This document shows positions 11,454 through 22,871 of a stretch of 64,000 nucleotides of DNA, in pieces (the first letter of the stretch is position 1; the number at the start of each line of letters is the position of its first letter). The translations under genes and the position numbers were made by a program. Below the pieces are notes generated by a model, which worked only from the letters and a program-made list of their open reading frames with translations, searched no databases and was not told the origin of the DNA. Origin of the DNA: Phascolomyces articulosus (taxonomy: Eukaryota; Mucoromycota; Mucoromycetes; Mucorales; Lichtheimiaceae); contig JAIXMP010000003.1 of NCBI GenBank assembly GCA_025677815.1, positions 186,001 through 250,000 of the forward strand, read 5' to 3'.

Positions 11454-13560
11454 GTAAAAGAAGAGAAGTAAAGAAGTGTGGGTTAAATAAGAAAAAAGGA
11501 AGAAAGAAAAAAAAAGTAGGATTTAGGTTTTTTTCCTCCTCTCTTTTTATATACTTTTTGTCTTTTTTGTTGTTTGTTGTTGTTCTTGAAATGATCGTCA
11601 AGTCTAATTGCCCTTTACAAAACACTTATAATGTAATACAAAAAAAAAACATGTCAATCTCTGCTCACTACTACTACTACTACTACTACTTACCTATTAC
11701 TCCCCACTCTACTTTTCCTCCCCCCCCAAAATAAGCTGTTACCAAAATTGATTTCGTTGGCCGAACATGTCTGTGCTGGCCAGATGACCTATATAAGTTT
11801 TTTCGCAGTTAAACCCAACTCACCGGGACGTGCGTGTTGTATAAACCACATGTGCAAAAGTTGGCACCAAAAATTTTTTTAAGCTTGTGGTGTTGAACTC
11901 GCGATCGAGGATTTTATAGTGAGATCTCTGATCTAGATAGAATTTTATTATATGGGTTGAATAAAAGTTGTTGACTTGTTATTGTTGTTTTTTTTTTCCT
12001 TATGATGATTATTCTCCCTCCATTGTTCATCAATTATATTATTATCAAATTTCATAGTCATAGTAGTTTAATTATGATACATTCTCCTTTTGTGGAGAGT
12101 TCTCCGGTATTCCTTATTATTCTTCATCATAATGATCCTATCATACATTTAGGATGAGGATGAATAATATAACAAACAAATTGCTCCTTTTTTTTTTTAA
12201 AAAAAAAAACTAATTTTTCTTCTTCTTCTTCACCGTCAGCATCTTCTTTATGAATTATATAGAATGAGGGTTATGTTTATAACACTTTAAAGATGTTATA
12301 TAATAGCAAACATCAAATATTTAGGGTTTTTCTCCGTCCCCTTTTGTTTTGACATGACATTGACTGCATAAAAGTGTGATGATTTTTTCTAATACTATAC
12401 TAAATAATCATCTCTCTCTCTCTCTCAATATAATAATGATTAAATAATCATTGTCATTTTTTCCATCCATTCGTTCTAGTAAAGCTTAAAAAGCTTCTCG
12501 ACCCAACTGATTCATGTGACATATATCTTCGATCCCCTTTCTCCCCCAAATAAAAATGAATGCATATCTCTTTTTTTAAAATGAATTTACACTAGTAAGC
12601 AAATCTATATCCATTTTCATCAAAGTTTTATTATATATATAATTGCTTCAAAAGTCATTTGAACTATAGGATGATGACCTATCTATGTAAACGAAATAAA
12701 TTTTGAATGAAGATCGGACATTACTTTGGTTGCTCACCACGCTGTTCCACTACTTTGTCTTGAACAAAAAAAGATAATATCGGTATGTCGATCGTTTTCG
12801 TTGTTGTTGTTTAACTTGTATCGATTAGGTAACACATTATTATTATCATTATTATTATTATTTTTTGTTTGTTAAAGATTTCGATTTGGTTACAAAACGA
12901 CGGATGTCTTACAAGAAAAAAAAAGGCATCGTTCAAAAGATAGCGTCGATCATATACGATAAAAAAGAAAGTCTATTATTATAATTAAGGAGTTTTTATA
13001 TATACACAAAAAAGGGGTTGTTGTTTATAAATGGGCGATTTTTATAAATCGCGCGAAACTGGCTGGGTCTTTCACACCCAAAATCCCTTATTCTTCTTAT
13101 TTAATAAAGATTTTTTTTTCTTTTTCTATACTAATGAACATTATTATTTCCCTTTATTCTTTCTGCACAACCGGTCTCCGTCCCCAATAGGTAAAAGATT
13201 CGTGCACACAGACCATTCAAGTGCATGACGTGGACTCTGTTATAAAATACTATCATAACATCTTCTTATAATAATAGAGTTATAAGCTAATACTGTATAA
13301 CTTATTCACCTTTCTCCCTTCTCTCTCCTCTTTTCTCCCCCAGCTCTTGTTTTCTCTCTTTCTCTGTCCACCTTCTATATGCCCCCACTTTTCTATCCCT
13401 TTCCCCCAAAAGAAAAAACAACTTTATCCAATTGCTTGAAAAGGAAGTATATTTACAAATAGACATTGTTTTTTTTTCGCAATGGATTATAATATGCATA
13501 TGTATGTGTGTTGTGGTGTTTGATGTGTTTGATGTGCATGGTGTGTAAAAAGTATCAAAA

Positions 13561-13583
13561 GAGAGAGAGAGAGAGAGAGAGAG
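13561..13583. repeat. GA dinucleotide microsatellite
   Basis: About eleven GA units lie in the region downstream of SWR1. Confidence 0.9.
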
Positions 13584-13773
13584 TTATATAGATGAATTTT
13601 TAGAGGCGTGTACTTATGAAAGAGAGATAGAGGGAGGGGGGAGGGAAAATATATATTTAGAAGTAATATAAAGTGAGTGATGCAATGTGTATGTGTGTAT
13701 GTGAGTGTGTGTGGTGTGAAGTGTTAAAAAGTATACAGAATAATATAAAATTAAAAAAAAAAGTGTCTTTTTT

Positions 13774-16700
13774 TTAAACTTCTTCATGTTCTGGATTTTC
13801 GGGTAATCCACCAAACCCAAGGAACTGTCCGAACATTTCCCTTTCCCAAAACCTTAACATATATTGGTCTACATGGCCTACATCCAATTGCATTTCTTCT
13901 TCATTGTCTTGTTCTTCTTCAAAGACAACCATCGAATCTTCCAAGTCTTGTTCTTCTTGTTCATCCACTCCTGCTGGTGTTGCTGCTACTTCTCCTGTTG
14001 TAACTGTTGTTGTTCCGGTGACAGTAGCTGCAGGTGTGACAACAGTACTTGTAGAAGGTCCCGGAGAATGTGAAGGACTATGGGATGAAGGACGAGTAGT
14101 AGATGTTTCATTAAATTCTCGTTCATCCATATCCATTTCATTCCGCGCTGTAATAGCTGCACGCGTATCATTTTCATCTTCTTCTGCTTCTAATAATGCT
14201 TGTTCAATATCCATGGTAGGTGTTACTGTATTATTGATATGGGTATCATTTCCAGTCACTTCAGGTAAATCACGCCACCAATCCATCTTTTGAAAATAAT
14301 CATTGGTAAATCCACCTTCTTGAATCACCATATCATCCAGTAACCTAATAACATCATCGTTCGTTGAATATTTTAATAATCCAAAACAAAAGAAAAAATG
14401 TCTCACAAGGCATTATAGTAAAAGAAAATTTTACCTTTTTTGATTTGCTTTTTTGAAAATATTCTCTTCAATGGTATATTCTGTGACAAAACGGTATATA
14501 TGTACATCGCGTGTTTGACCAATTCGATGCGTACGATCTTGGCATTGTTTATCCTGTTGTTATAAAATATAAATAAACAAAGAAAGATGAGGCTATCAGA
14601 ATCGATCGGTTCAAGATAAATCAAAATAATAATAATAGGGGGGGTGGAGGAGAAGAAGCAGGGAGAGAAAGAAACTTTAATCTTTACCATGGATGGATTC
14701 CAATCCGAATCATAAAATATCACAGTATCGGCTCCTGTTAAATTAATACCAAGACCACCACTTCGTGTAGATAAAATAAAGGCTAAAATACGTTTATCAT
14801 TATTAAATTGCTCCGTCAAGATTTGTCGTTGTTCGATCTTGGTCGCACCATCCAATCGTAAATACCGATGGCCATGCATGTTTAGAAACACCTCAAGAAC
14901 ATCCAACACACGCGTCATCTGAGTAAATATCAATGCACGATGCCCACCAGCCGCAAGCTGCCTTAACAATGCATCTAACTTTTGCAGCTTGCCACAGTCA
15001 TACTGCAGCAATCGCTTGTCAGGGAATGCAATAGAAAGTCTTGAATGAATCGGATGAAAAATATCGTTCTTGAGTGCCTGCCAAAGTCTCTTTTGGACCT
15101 GCATTGGTGCATCGGAAGGTACCAGTTCAGGTACACCTACTCCTATTGCCTTTGTAATATGTTGAATGACAACCCCAGGCGTAACAAATCCATAACGTTC
15201 TATCGTATCCAAATGATATTCAATACGTTGTTTGTACCCTTGTACTAAATTTCGTAAGGTATCACTTTGATTCAAAAAATGTCGATCATCGTAAGACTCC
15301 GCTGGGAAAAACAAACGGTGATATCCTTGCGTAGCTGTTTGGCACATGCTGATAAGGTTTGCACCCAAAATCGGTCTTTGAGCACACCGAAACTTGTTGA
15401 TAGTCATCAATGATTCCCACCGATCAAGTGCTTCACATTGTTGCTCCAATTGTCGATATTTTTTATATTTCCTCAGGTCGTGATAACCATACCGTCCACC
15501 CATAAAGTGGTTCTTTAAATCCTGGTAACGTCGACTGGAGGTGACGCCACGCGCTTCTGCTATATCAATATAGGATTGATGCTTTGCAATAGTACGTACA
15601 AAACTTTTGGCTGCATCCAGTCGCGTATAACTGTCTGCAACAGTAGTAGACATGGTTTCATGTCGAACAATCATGAGATTAAAAAAATCCAGACTGGGTT
15701 CCAATGGTTCAATACTGAAACGTTTTCGCACTAATGACTCCAGTATGTATCCTGAGAATTGTACTTGGTCATCCATGGCAAAGCTTGTGGTGATCGGCCG
15801 CTCTTCAAAAAGATCGGGGTGGTTACACACTTTACGCAGCTGCATAAGACAATTGATGATACTCAGGAAATTACCACTTGCTAACGTCTCCTTGGTCTTT
15901 GCTCGGCTCATAAAATCATCATACAGATACCGTTGTCTTTTAGAAAGCCGACAGTATACCACGTGTTCATATTTTTCTGGCAGCTGTTTCTCTACATCTG
16001 CCTTGAGTCTTCGTAAAAGATAAGGTCGCAAAACAGTATGTAATTTTTGAATGGCTGCACGAGAATCCGCATCCATGCCTTGTTGCCCTTCCATCATTCG
16101 ATCCACTGGATGGGAAAACCATTCTTGAAACTCTTTCTGACTTGCAAATCCAATAGGCATGGATTCAGAGACACCATTCGGCATCAAAAAATAAAGCAAG
16201 GACCAAAGCTCCATAAGGTTATTCTGCAGTGGCGTTCCGGTCAGCAGCAACCGGCGGGCCGAGTTGAAATTTAACAGCACTTGCCACCGTTGGGATCGAA
16301 AGTTTTTAATGTGATGAGCCTCGTCCAAAACTAAATATTGCCATGCCTTGCGTCGAAAGACATTCTGGTCTTGAATAACGAGTTGATATGACGTGATACA
16401 TACATGAAATGCATTCTCTTTGGACCAACCCGACCGTTTCTCCTTGCGTTCTTTCGGTGTACCGTAATAAGTTAGAATCTTGAATCCGGGCAACCACCGT
16501 TTGAATTCCATTTCCCAGTTTAAAATCACACTTGTTGGGACAACAATAAGATGGGGTCCCCATATTCCCATCTCGCATGCCAGATACGCTAAAAGTGAAA
16601 TGGTTTGAATCGTTTTACCAAGGCCCATTTCGTCAGCCAAAATGCCGTTTAATCCGTTTGTGTATAAGCTTGCTAACCAATCTAATCCAACATGCTGATA

Positions 16701-19151
16701 TTCACGTAATGTACCACGTAAAAGAAATGGAATTTGGGTATCGACTTTAGTGGTGGATAATGTGGTGCCTGTTGGTTGTGCTGTAGTCGATTGTTGATTC
16801 GCTGTTGCTGCAGTGTTGCTGTTTGTTGCTTCAGAAGTAGTTGCCTTGGATTTTTGTAATTGTTCTTGTTCATTGGATGTATTGCGATTGTCATCTTCAT
16901 CTTCTATGTCTGTCATGTCTGAACCATAGACTGTTACAGTGGCATCATCATCATCGACATAGTCTAATTTTTCTTCATCCTCTACAGAGGTTTGCGATTC
17001 TTCAACCCCGACAATATCTACTACTTCATCGTTCTTTTCTTGTGCAGGACCTGCTGCAGGTGTTGTTGTTGTCACTTGGTCTTCCTCCATTTCCACATCA
17101 GAATCTTTTTTATTATCTGTTTGATCTTTTTCTTCTTCCTTCTCTTCTTCCATTTTGTCATCATCATCTTCTTCTTCCGTTTCACTTTCCAGTCGATAAT
17201 TATATTTTCTAATCAATTCCTCCACATCCAGATCCTGGTCCGCTTCCAACTCTCTTAGCTCATCATCATCATCTTCACTTTCGTCTTGATCAAAAATAAT
17301 ATGGTCATCATCATCAATTCCTTCCCCTTCTGAAAATTCTTCGTCACTCCCTCTTGCGGGTCCTTTTTCCATTGTTTCAATAGGAATGATATCTGGTGTA
17401 GGTGTCCCAGGGGTTGCTTCTGGTGATGAGGGCTGTGCCGGCGGTTGAGGCGGTGGTTCATTAGAGCCATGCTGTGCTGTTGTTCCAAAAGATGAAGACA
17501 AAGTAGGTGTAATCAAAGGTGGTGTAGGTGATCCATCCACTGAAGATGACATGGCCGATTTACGTAAAGTAAGTTCTTCCATCCGTACACCCAACATTTG
17601 TTCTGAATGTTCTAAGATTTTTTGCAAATGACGACGTCCTTCCTGCGCTTGCTCTTCTTTTAAAATCTCCTTATATCGTGCTTCACATACACGTTCCACG
17701 ACTTTCCATTTTTTCATTACATGTTGTGCTGTTCGTTTGGCCAATCGCATCAATCTCCTTTCTTCATTCTTTTTCAACCGTTCATCATGCGTCCTTATTA
17801 ATTCCCAATGACGTTCAATAGCTTTGGCACATTTTCGGGCCGCATTCCGTCGGTGTTTTGAGTTACTGACAAAAAGTTTGGATGTGGTCACAGCTTGTGA
17901 TACAATGGCATCATGTAAACTACTATGCTCATTTTTGTTACGTTCCAGTTGAGGTCGTCGATTGGCTATGGCTTGTAAACGAGTAGAAAATCCACCACGT
18001 GCATTGAGCGCTTCAATCCTTTTTCGTATCGTGGATTCTTTTTCTACAAGTGTCTCTGCTTCCTCTGGTGTAATGTCTTCGTTGTCATCGATGGACACAA
18101 ACGACGATAAATAGTCTGTAAGTGTTGGGTATTGTCGAATAAAACGTCGTACTTCACTTCCCGTATAATATTGCACGCCCTTTTTCCCTGCTGCTGTTGC
18201 TGTTGCTAATGACGATGACGCCATGGTGCTATTACTACTTTTGGCAAATACATCTTGTAACATTTGAACCAGATCATACCTTCCCAGATAGACTCCCGCC
18301 CTTTCCCACAAATCATAACTTTGTGCAAACTGCAGAAAACAACAAAAACAACATAGAGTTATATATATTCATACAGATATAATCTCGGTAGTGAGACAAT
18401 TTCTATTGTACTAAAAAAAACCAACAATAAAGTTTTTTTTTTTTTTTTTTACCTTTTCAAAACGTTCATCATGAAAACCACCAGATGTTACCGCAGCAGG
18501 ATTATAATCCAACATATTTTGATTGTATTCCAAATGATATAACTCTTTGACCGTCTTCATATGGTGTTCATAAATCGTTTGTAATTCTTTCGCCTTGTCC
18601 GTCAATAGATCGTTACGCACTTTGACTAGTGGCGTTGTTGGGTTTTGTTCAAGAAATTTTTCCTTTGTTCGTTTGGGCGGTCGTCCTCGACTACGTCCAC
18701 GCATAGGTCGATGATCGTATAGTTTTTGTCGTTTGATAGGTGGTAATGGTCCATTGTCATTGTCGTCTGCTAATTGTTTTCGAGCATTGCGCGTCGATCG
18801 CGCAGGGCTTGATTCAGGATTCAAAATATTCTCTGCACTCACATTCCCGTCTGTGTCGAATAAAGTTCTAGGTCGATTGTCGTCTTTGTCTGATGGTTGT
18901 TTTTTTCGTCTTCCAGGGCCCTTTTTCTACAAAAAAAAAATAAAAAGAACAGTGTCGTGTTTCTATTAGAAAGAGCAAAAGCAAAAACATAATAATAATA
19001 AAAGCCAGTTCTGACGGGTTTCTTTGCCCTGTGCCTTTTTTCTTTTTCACATATAAAAAGCTTATACTACTAAGTTTCTTACTATGGGACTAGAAGTGAT
19101 ATGCTTGGTATCCTGATCAGGTTCCATGAGAGGTGGGTCCCGATCGACCAT
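13774..19151 (-). CDS. SWR1: SWR1/SRCAP-type chromatin remodelling ATPase, 1624 aa, 5 exons
   Basis: This is the catalytic subunit of the SWR1 complex, which exchanges nucleosomal H2A for H2A.Z in the nucleus. Exons are 19151-19083, 18926-18453, 18329-14688, 14553-14435 and 14344-13774 (1625 codons with stop). In order it has basic AT-hook-like sequence (RGRSRGRPPKR, about residue 90) and a Lys/Arg-rich HSA helix (about 334-424) that would bind actin/Arp4. An Asp/Glu-rich region (about 515-660) corresponds to the histone-binding part. The Snf2 ATPase lobe follows with DEMGLGKT (about 750) and DEAHHIKNF (about 848), then a long insertion typical of the INO80/SWR1 class. The helicase C lobe (about 1300-1460) reads STRSGGLGINLTGAD and HRIGQTRDVHIYRF. 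The block ANQKRLLDDMVIQEGGF, spanning intron 4, is characteristic of Swr1 rather than Ino80. The short acidic C-tail is poorly conserved. Start chosen: first ATG with a spliced frame into exon 2. Confidence 0.95.
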
Positions 19152-20633
19152 GGTGTATCACGTTTTGGGCAAAGAAAGAGCGAGTGTAAACGGAAAAAGT
19201 GGTTTGAAAAATAACGCAGGACCCACAAACGCTTGTAATTTCCATCCTTTGTTCTAGTTCCGACCCGGACCATGACACTTGCTCCTAAAATAATAAGTAA
19301 ACTACTCATATTATTGACCAGTAGAACAAAAAATTGCATGGTAATATGTTATCATTGTGATAGCTAAAATCCCCATATACTTAAACTAACTTTTTTCGTT
19401 CTTATTTGCGATGTATGGGGTTGTCTCCTATTAAGCCATATTATTGTTTTCCAATAAGAACTCATAATATTAGTGGATAAAATGTATCCAGAATATTCTA
19501 TACGCCTTATTAGAATACCAAACTTTATCATTTATTCACGTATATATCAAAGGAAATGTTATATACTTCACATTCTTCTAATTACCGTATATATTTATTG
19601 GTTTTCAATGGTATCATCATCCTAGCTGCTCTGACTTTCTTAAGGTTAAATATGAAGTTACTACTAAACTTAATACATAGAATATTAAGGAAGGTTGTTA
19701 AGGAACTAAAGTACATGATATACACAGATTTACTTTTATTACATACCCTGCTTTTTGAAGGTACAAATAATTTATTTACTCTTTAGGTATTAAAAATATC
19801 TACTGCGTAATTATACTCAATTTTTTTTATGTTCTATATAGATAATGTGTATAAGTAGAGTAAAATAATTATAACTGCTTCTATTCATAATCTTTTATAA
19901 GAATGTATGGTAATCCAAAAAAGAGAAATCAATTGTTATATAGTAGATTATAAAGAATATCACCAAAAAACAGGAGAATAAAGATTTCAATTAGTATACG
20001 AGTCGAAATTTAAAACCTAAAATACATCATTATCATCATTGTTAGATAGCATATTCCTTTTGGTATTGATACATAAAAAATTAGATTGTATATATATAGT
20101 AATAGTGGTGATATCAGCTTTATAATGTATTGTCATTAGTAGAATTCATTTCTTCCTGTTGTTTGTTATTATGGAGAAGATATTACCATATATATCCAAG
20201 TTCTAGTTTACTGAACGTTCCAAATATATTAAAAATTAATTAATATTGAAGTAATGATATAAAGCGATTTATTTTGTTTTGGTTATTAATAATGCGCACA
20301 AAAAAAATATTCTATTCTGTGTATAGATTGCCTTTTTAATATTGATCCAAGTTAGTAGATTGTAGCATGGAGTTAAAAAATAAAAGGAATATTCAACAAG
20401 ATAGATTATATAAAACTGCATAATTTTATTGTCATGGAAATTCTTCCTTTTCATATTCTAATCACCTGCCTGAATGTGCAAATGAATTTCAACTGATATG
20501 GTTATCATTTGTTGCTTATCAGAAAGATGAAATCCATCTCTAACGTAGCAAAATTTATGCTTACTTTTTTCATTTTCAGCAAATTGTGTGCTCTTTTCAT
20601 AATATACAACAAACAAACGAAACAAAAAAAAAT
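19152..20633. other. Divergent intergenic region, SWR1 / siroheme synthase
   Basis: These 1.5 kb separate two divergent genes and must hold both promoters. The first 170 bases right of 19151 are less AT-rich and look like SWR1 leader sequence. The rest is AT-rich with no coding signal. A pyrimidine tract ending TTTTCAG at about 20571-20580 lies 55 bases before the siroheme synthase ATG and could be the acceptor of a leader intron. Confidence 0.45.
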
Positions 20634-22085
20634 ATGCCTGAATATCAACCGATCGAAGGTGGTGGATCGCTTGTTGTTGCTTATCGTATTGCCGACAAGA
20701 ATGTATTGATTGTAGGTGGTGGTAATGTGGCTTCCCAACGCATCAAGTCTGCAAAGATAGCAGATGCTAAGATTACTGTGGTTGCCCCTGCCCAAGGTTT
20801 GAATGACGAGGTGCAATATCGTATCAACACCAATGAAGTCGTTTGGATCGATCGACCATTCCAAGATGCTGATCTTGATAATGCCGATATGGTATTGACA
20901 GCACTTGATGATCACGAAGAATCGTTACGTATTGGACACCTTTGTCGAGAACGACGTATTCCTGTCAATGTGGCCGATGTACCCCCCATGTGCGATTTCT
21001 ATTTCATGAGTCAACATCGCGATGGCCCTGTTCAAATTGCCGTATCCACCAATGGAAAAGGACCTAAATTAGCCAACATGATTCGAACCATTGTTAGCGA
21101 AGCACTTCCATCCAATATAGGTATGGTTGTTAAATATATGGGCGAGTTACGTGCCAAAGTACGCGAATGGGAACCAGCCATTGAAAACTCGGAAAAACGT
21201 ATGGGATGGGTGACCCGTTTATGTGAACAATGGGGACTCCAACAAATGGATCGTTTGACAACGATACAAGATTATGAAGCATTTTATACTAAATTACGCC
21301 CTTATTTCGAAAAAAACGAAATTCCATCCATCGATGATGTACTTGCCCCTATTTCATCCTCCTCCTCCACAAAACAACCTTCCATTGCTCTGATTGGCGC
21401 CGGTCCAGGCGACCCAGAATTAATTACAGTAAAGGCACAGCGATATTTAAAGGAGGCCGATTTGGTGATTAGTGACAGATTGATCCCACAACCTATGCTT
21501 GATCTTGTGGAAGGTGAATTACGGATAGCCCGCAAGACACAAGGCAAATCAGATCCAGCACAAGATGAATTACTTGAATGGTGTTTGGAAGGATTAAATA
21601 AGGGACAGCGTGTGGTACGACTCAAGATTGGTGATCCACTTGTCTTTGGTCGTGGTGGTGAAGAAATCTTATGGTTCAGAGAAAAAGGGTATGAGCCGGA
21701 ATTGGTCCCAGGTATCTCAAGTGCATTTTCGGGACCCATGGCAGCTGGCATACCAGTAACGATGCGGGGCGTGTCGGACCAAGTAATTGTCACTACAGGT
21801 CGTGGAACGAAAGGATCCATGCCCGATTTGCCCGATTATGGCTCGTCCAGAACGCTGGTCGTTCTAATGGGTGTGGGTCGTGCTTCTGATTTAAAAACAA
21901 TTTTAGTTGATCAAAAACATTATCCACAAGAATGTCCTATTGCATGGATTGAGAATGCTAATTGCCCTCAAGAGCGAGTGATAGTGGGTACCGTTGCTAA
22001 TATGGACACACTCGTGCAAGAACAATCGATTGTAGCGCCGGCGGTGTTGGTTGTTGGAAACACCGTTTGTGCTCTATCAAAATAA
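20634..22085 (+). CDS. MET1: Bifunctional siroheme synthase: Met8-like dehydrogenase/ferrochelatase plus uroporphyrinogen-III methyltransferase, 483 aa
   Basis: The enzyme makes siroheme, the cofactor of sulfite (and nitrite) reductase. The C-terminal domain (about 248-480) methylates uroporphyrinogen III with SAM to precorrin-2. The N-terminal domain (about 1-230) resembles Met8/CysG-N, which oxidises precorrin-2 to sirohydrochlorin and inserts iron. Evidence: NAD-binding loop NVLIVGGGNVASQRI (about residues 22-36), followed by the SUMT signatures ALIGAGPGDPELI and VVRLKIGDPLVFGRGGEE, then PGISSA. It is a single exon. The ATG at 20634 is preferred over 20586 because homology begins right after it and the earlier ATG adds 16 unrelated residues. 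The same two-domain layout is known in other fungi. Whether the Met8-like half is catalytically active is not shown by the sequence. Confidence 0.93.
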   Translation: MPEYQPIEGGGSLVVAYRIADKNVLIVGGGNVASQRIKSAKIADAKITVVAPAQGLNDEVQYRINTNEVVWIDRPFQDADLDNADMVLTALDDHEESLRIGHLCRERRIPVNVADVPPMCDFYFMSQHRDGPVQIAVSTNGKGPKLANMIRTIVSEALPSNIGMVVKYMGELRAKVREWEPAIENSEKRMGWVTRLCEQWGLQQMDRLTTIQDYEAFYTKLRPYFEKNEIPSIDDVLAPISSSSSTKQPSIALIGAGPGDPELITVKAQRYLKEADLVISDRLIPQPMLDLVEGELRIARKTQGKSDPAQDELLEWCLEGLNKGQRVVRLKIGDPLVFGRGGEEILWFREKGYEPELVPGISSAFSGPMAAGIPVTMRGVSDQVIVTTGRGTKGSMPDLPDYGSSRTLVVLMGVGRASDLKTILVDQKHYPQECPIAWIENANCPQERVIVGTVANMDTLVQEQSIVAPAVLVVGNTVCALSK

Positions 22086-22871
22086 ATAGAATAAGTGTTA
22101 CCATCGTTTTCATGTGTAACCACGACGATCTTCTGAATTGTTTATATAGTTTATATATGTACCATAGTAGCAGAAATGCATACTTCCTTCATAGGGGAAA
22201 GTGGTGAATGAGAATTCTAAGGAGGGAGGGAAAGAAATTGAATTTGAGTGGCAACAGGTTCTGTTACATAGGAGAACATATTATTATAAATATTAAAATT
22301 TGACAGGATTTTTATCTATTATAAATAAGAAAGGGCTATGCAGATGTGCTACTGAATTATTATTAAGAATATATTACATTATAATGGAGATACTCTATAG
22401 GAGAGAAATAGAGATGATCATCTGCTTTTAGGCAAACCATTAGTGTAGTGTAGCACATTTTTATCATCTTATATATAATTCTTTCTCCTATTGCAAATGC
22501 AGCATCTCATAGCCACCCACAGCTAAGCGCATAAGTGGTGATATACTTACACACTGAAAAAACTCTTTTTTTATAGTTCCTTTTTCTTCTCTCTTTCTTG
22601 TTTTCCGCTTTTATTTAAGGACATACGACTACTACTCCCCCAAAGGTACAACTTTACATATACATATAATAATAACAATATATCTTACTATTCCTTTTAT
22701 TTATTATTATTATAATTAATAATAAAAAAATACTCATTCCTATTATTTTAGACTTGGTCTTTTCTTCTTTGTTGCTTCGACAAGAAACGGAGCCCGCAAC
22801 AATACCCCTTTTATTTTTCTTTTTTTATTTCATATGCTGTTTCAATCAGCAACACTCGTCCATCCACCATC
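22086..22871. other. Tandem intergenic region before the giant cytolinker gene
   Basis: This holds the 3' UTR of the siroheme synthase and the promoter/leader of the next gene. The last 330 bases are T/C-rich with several CTT tracts, typical of a fungal leader. No coding signal. Confidence 0.45.

Larger units (their letters stand above)
11354..13773. other. 2.4 kb intergenic region with microsatellites
   Basis: This lies between the divergently facing start of the bHLH gene (left) and the 3' end of SWR1 (right). It holds a GT run (11431-11453), CTA triplets (11668-11691), a TATATAAG box near 11790, a perfect 7-bp inverted repeat with a 4-nt loop at 13035-13052, and a GA run (13561-13583). 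The open frames here are made of simple sequence, and I see no gene. Confidence 0.5.

Noticed and set aside
11188..11625. Minus-strand open frame of 145 codons
   Set aside because: Built from poly-Thr/His microsatellite translation plus antisense of introns. It overlaps the real bHLH exon 1 in another frame.
13904..14293. Plus-strand Ser/Val-rich open frame of 129 codons
   Set aside because: Antisense shadow of the repetitive acidic C-terminal exon of SWR1.
21302..21820. Minus-strand open frame of 172 codons
   Set aside because: Antisense to the siroheme synthase methyltransferase domain, no motif and no splice context.
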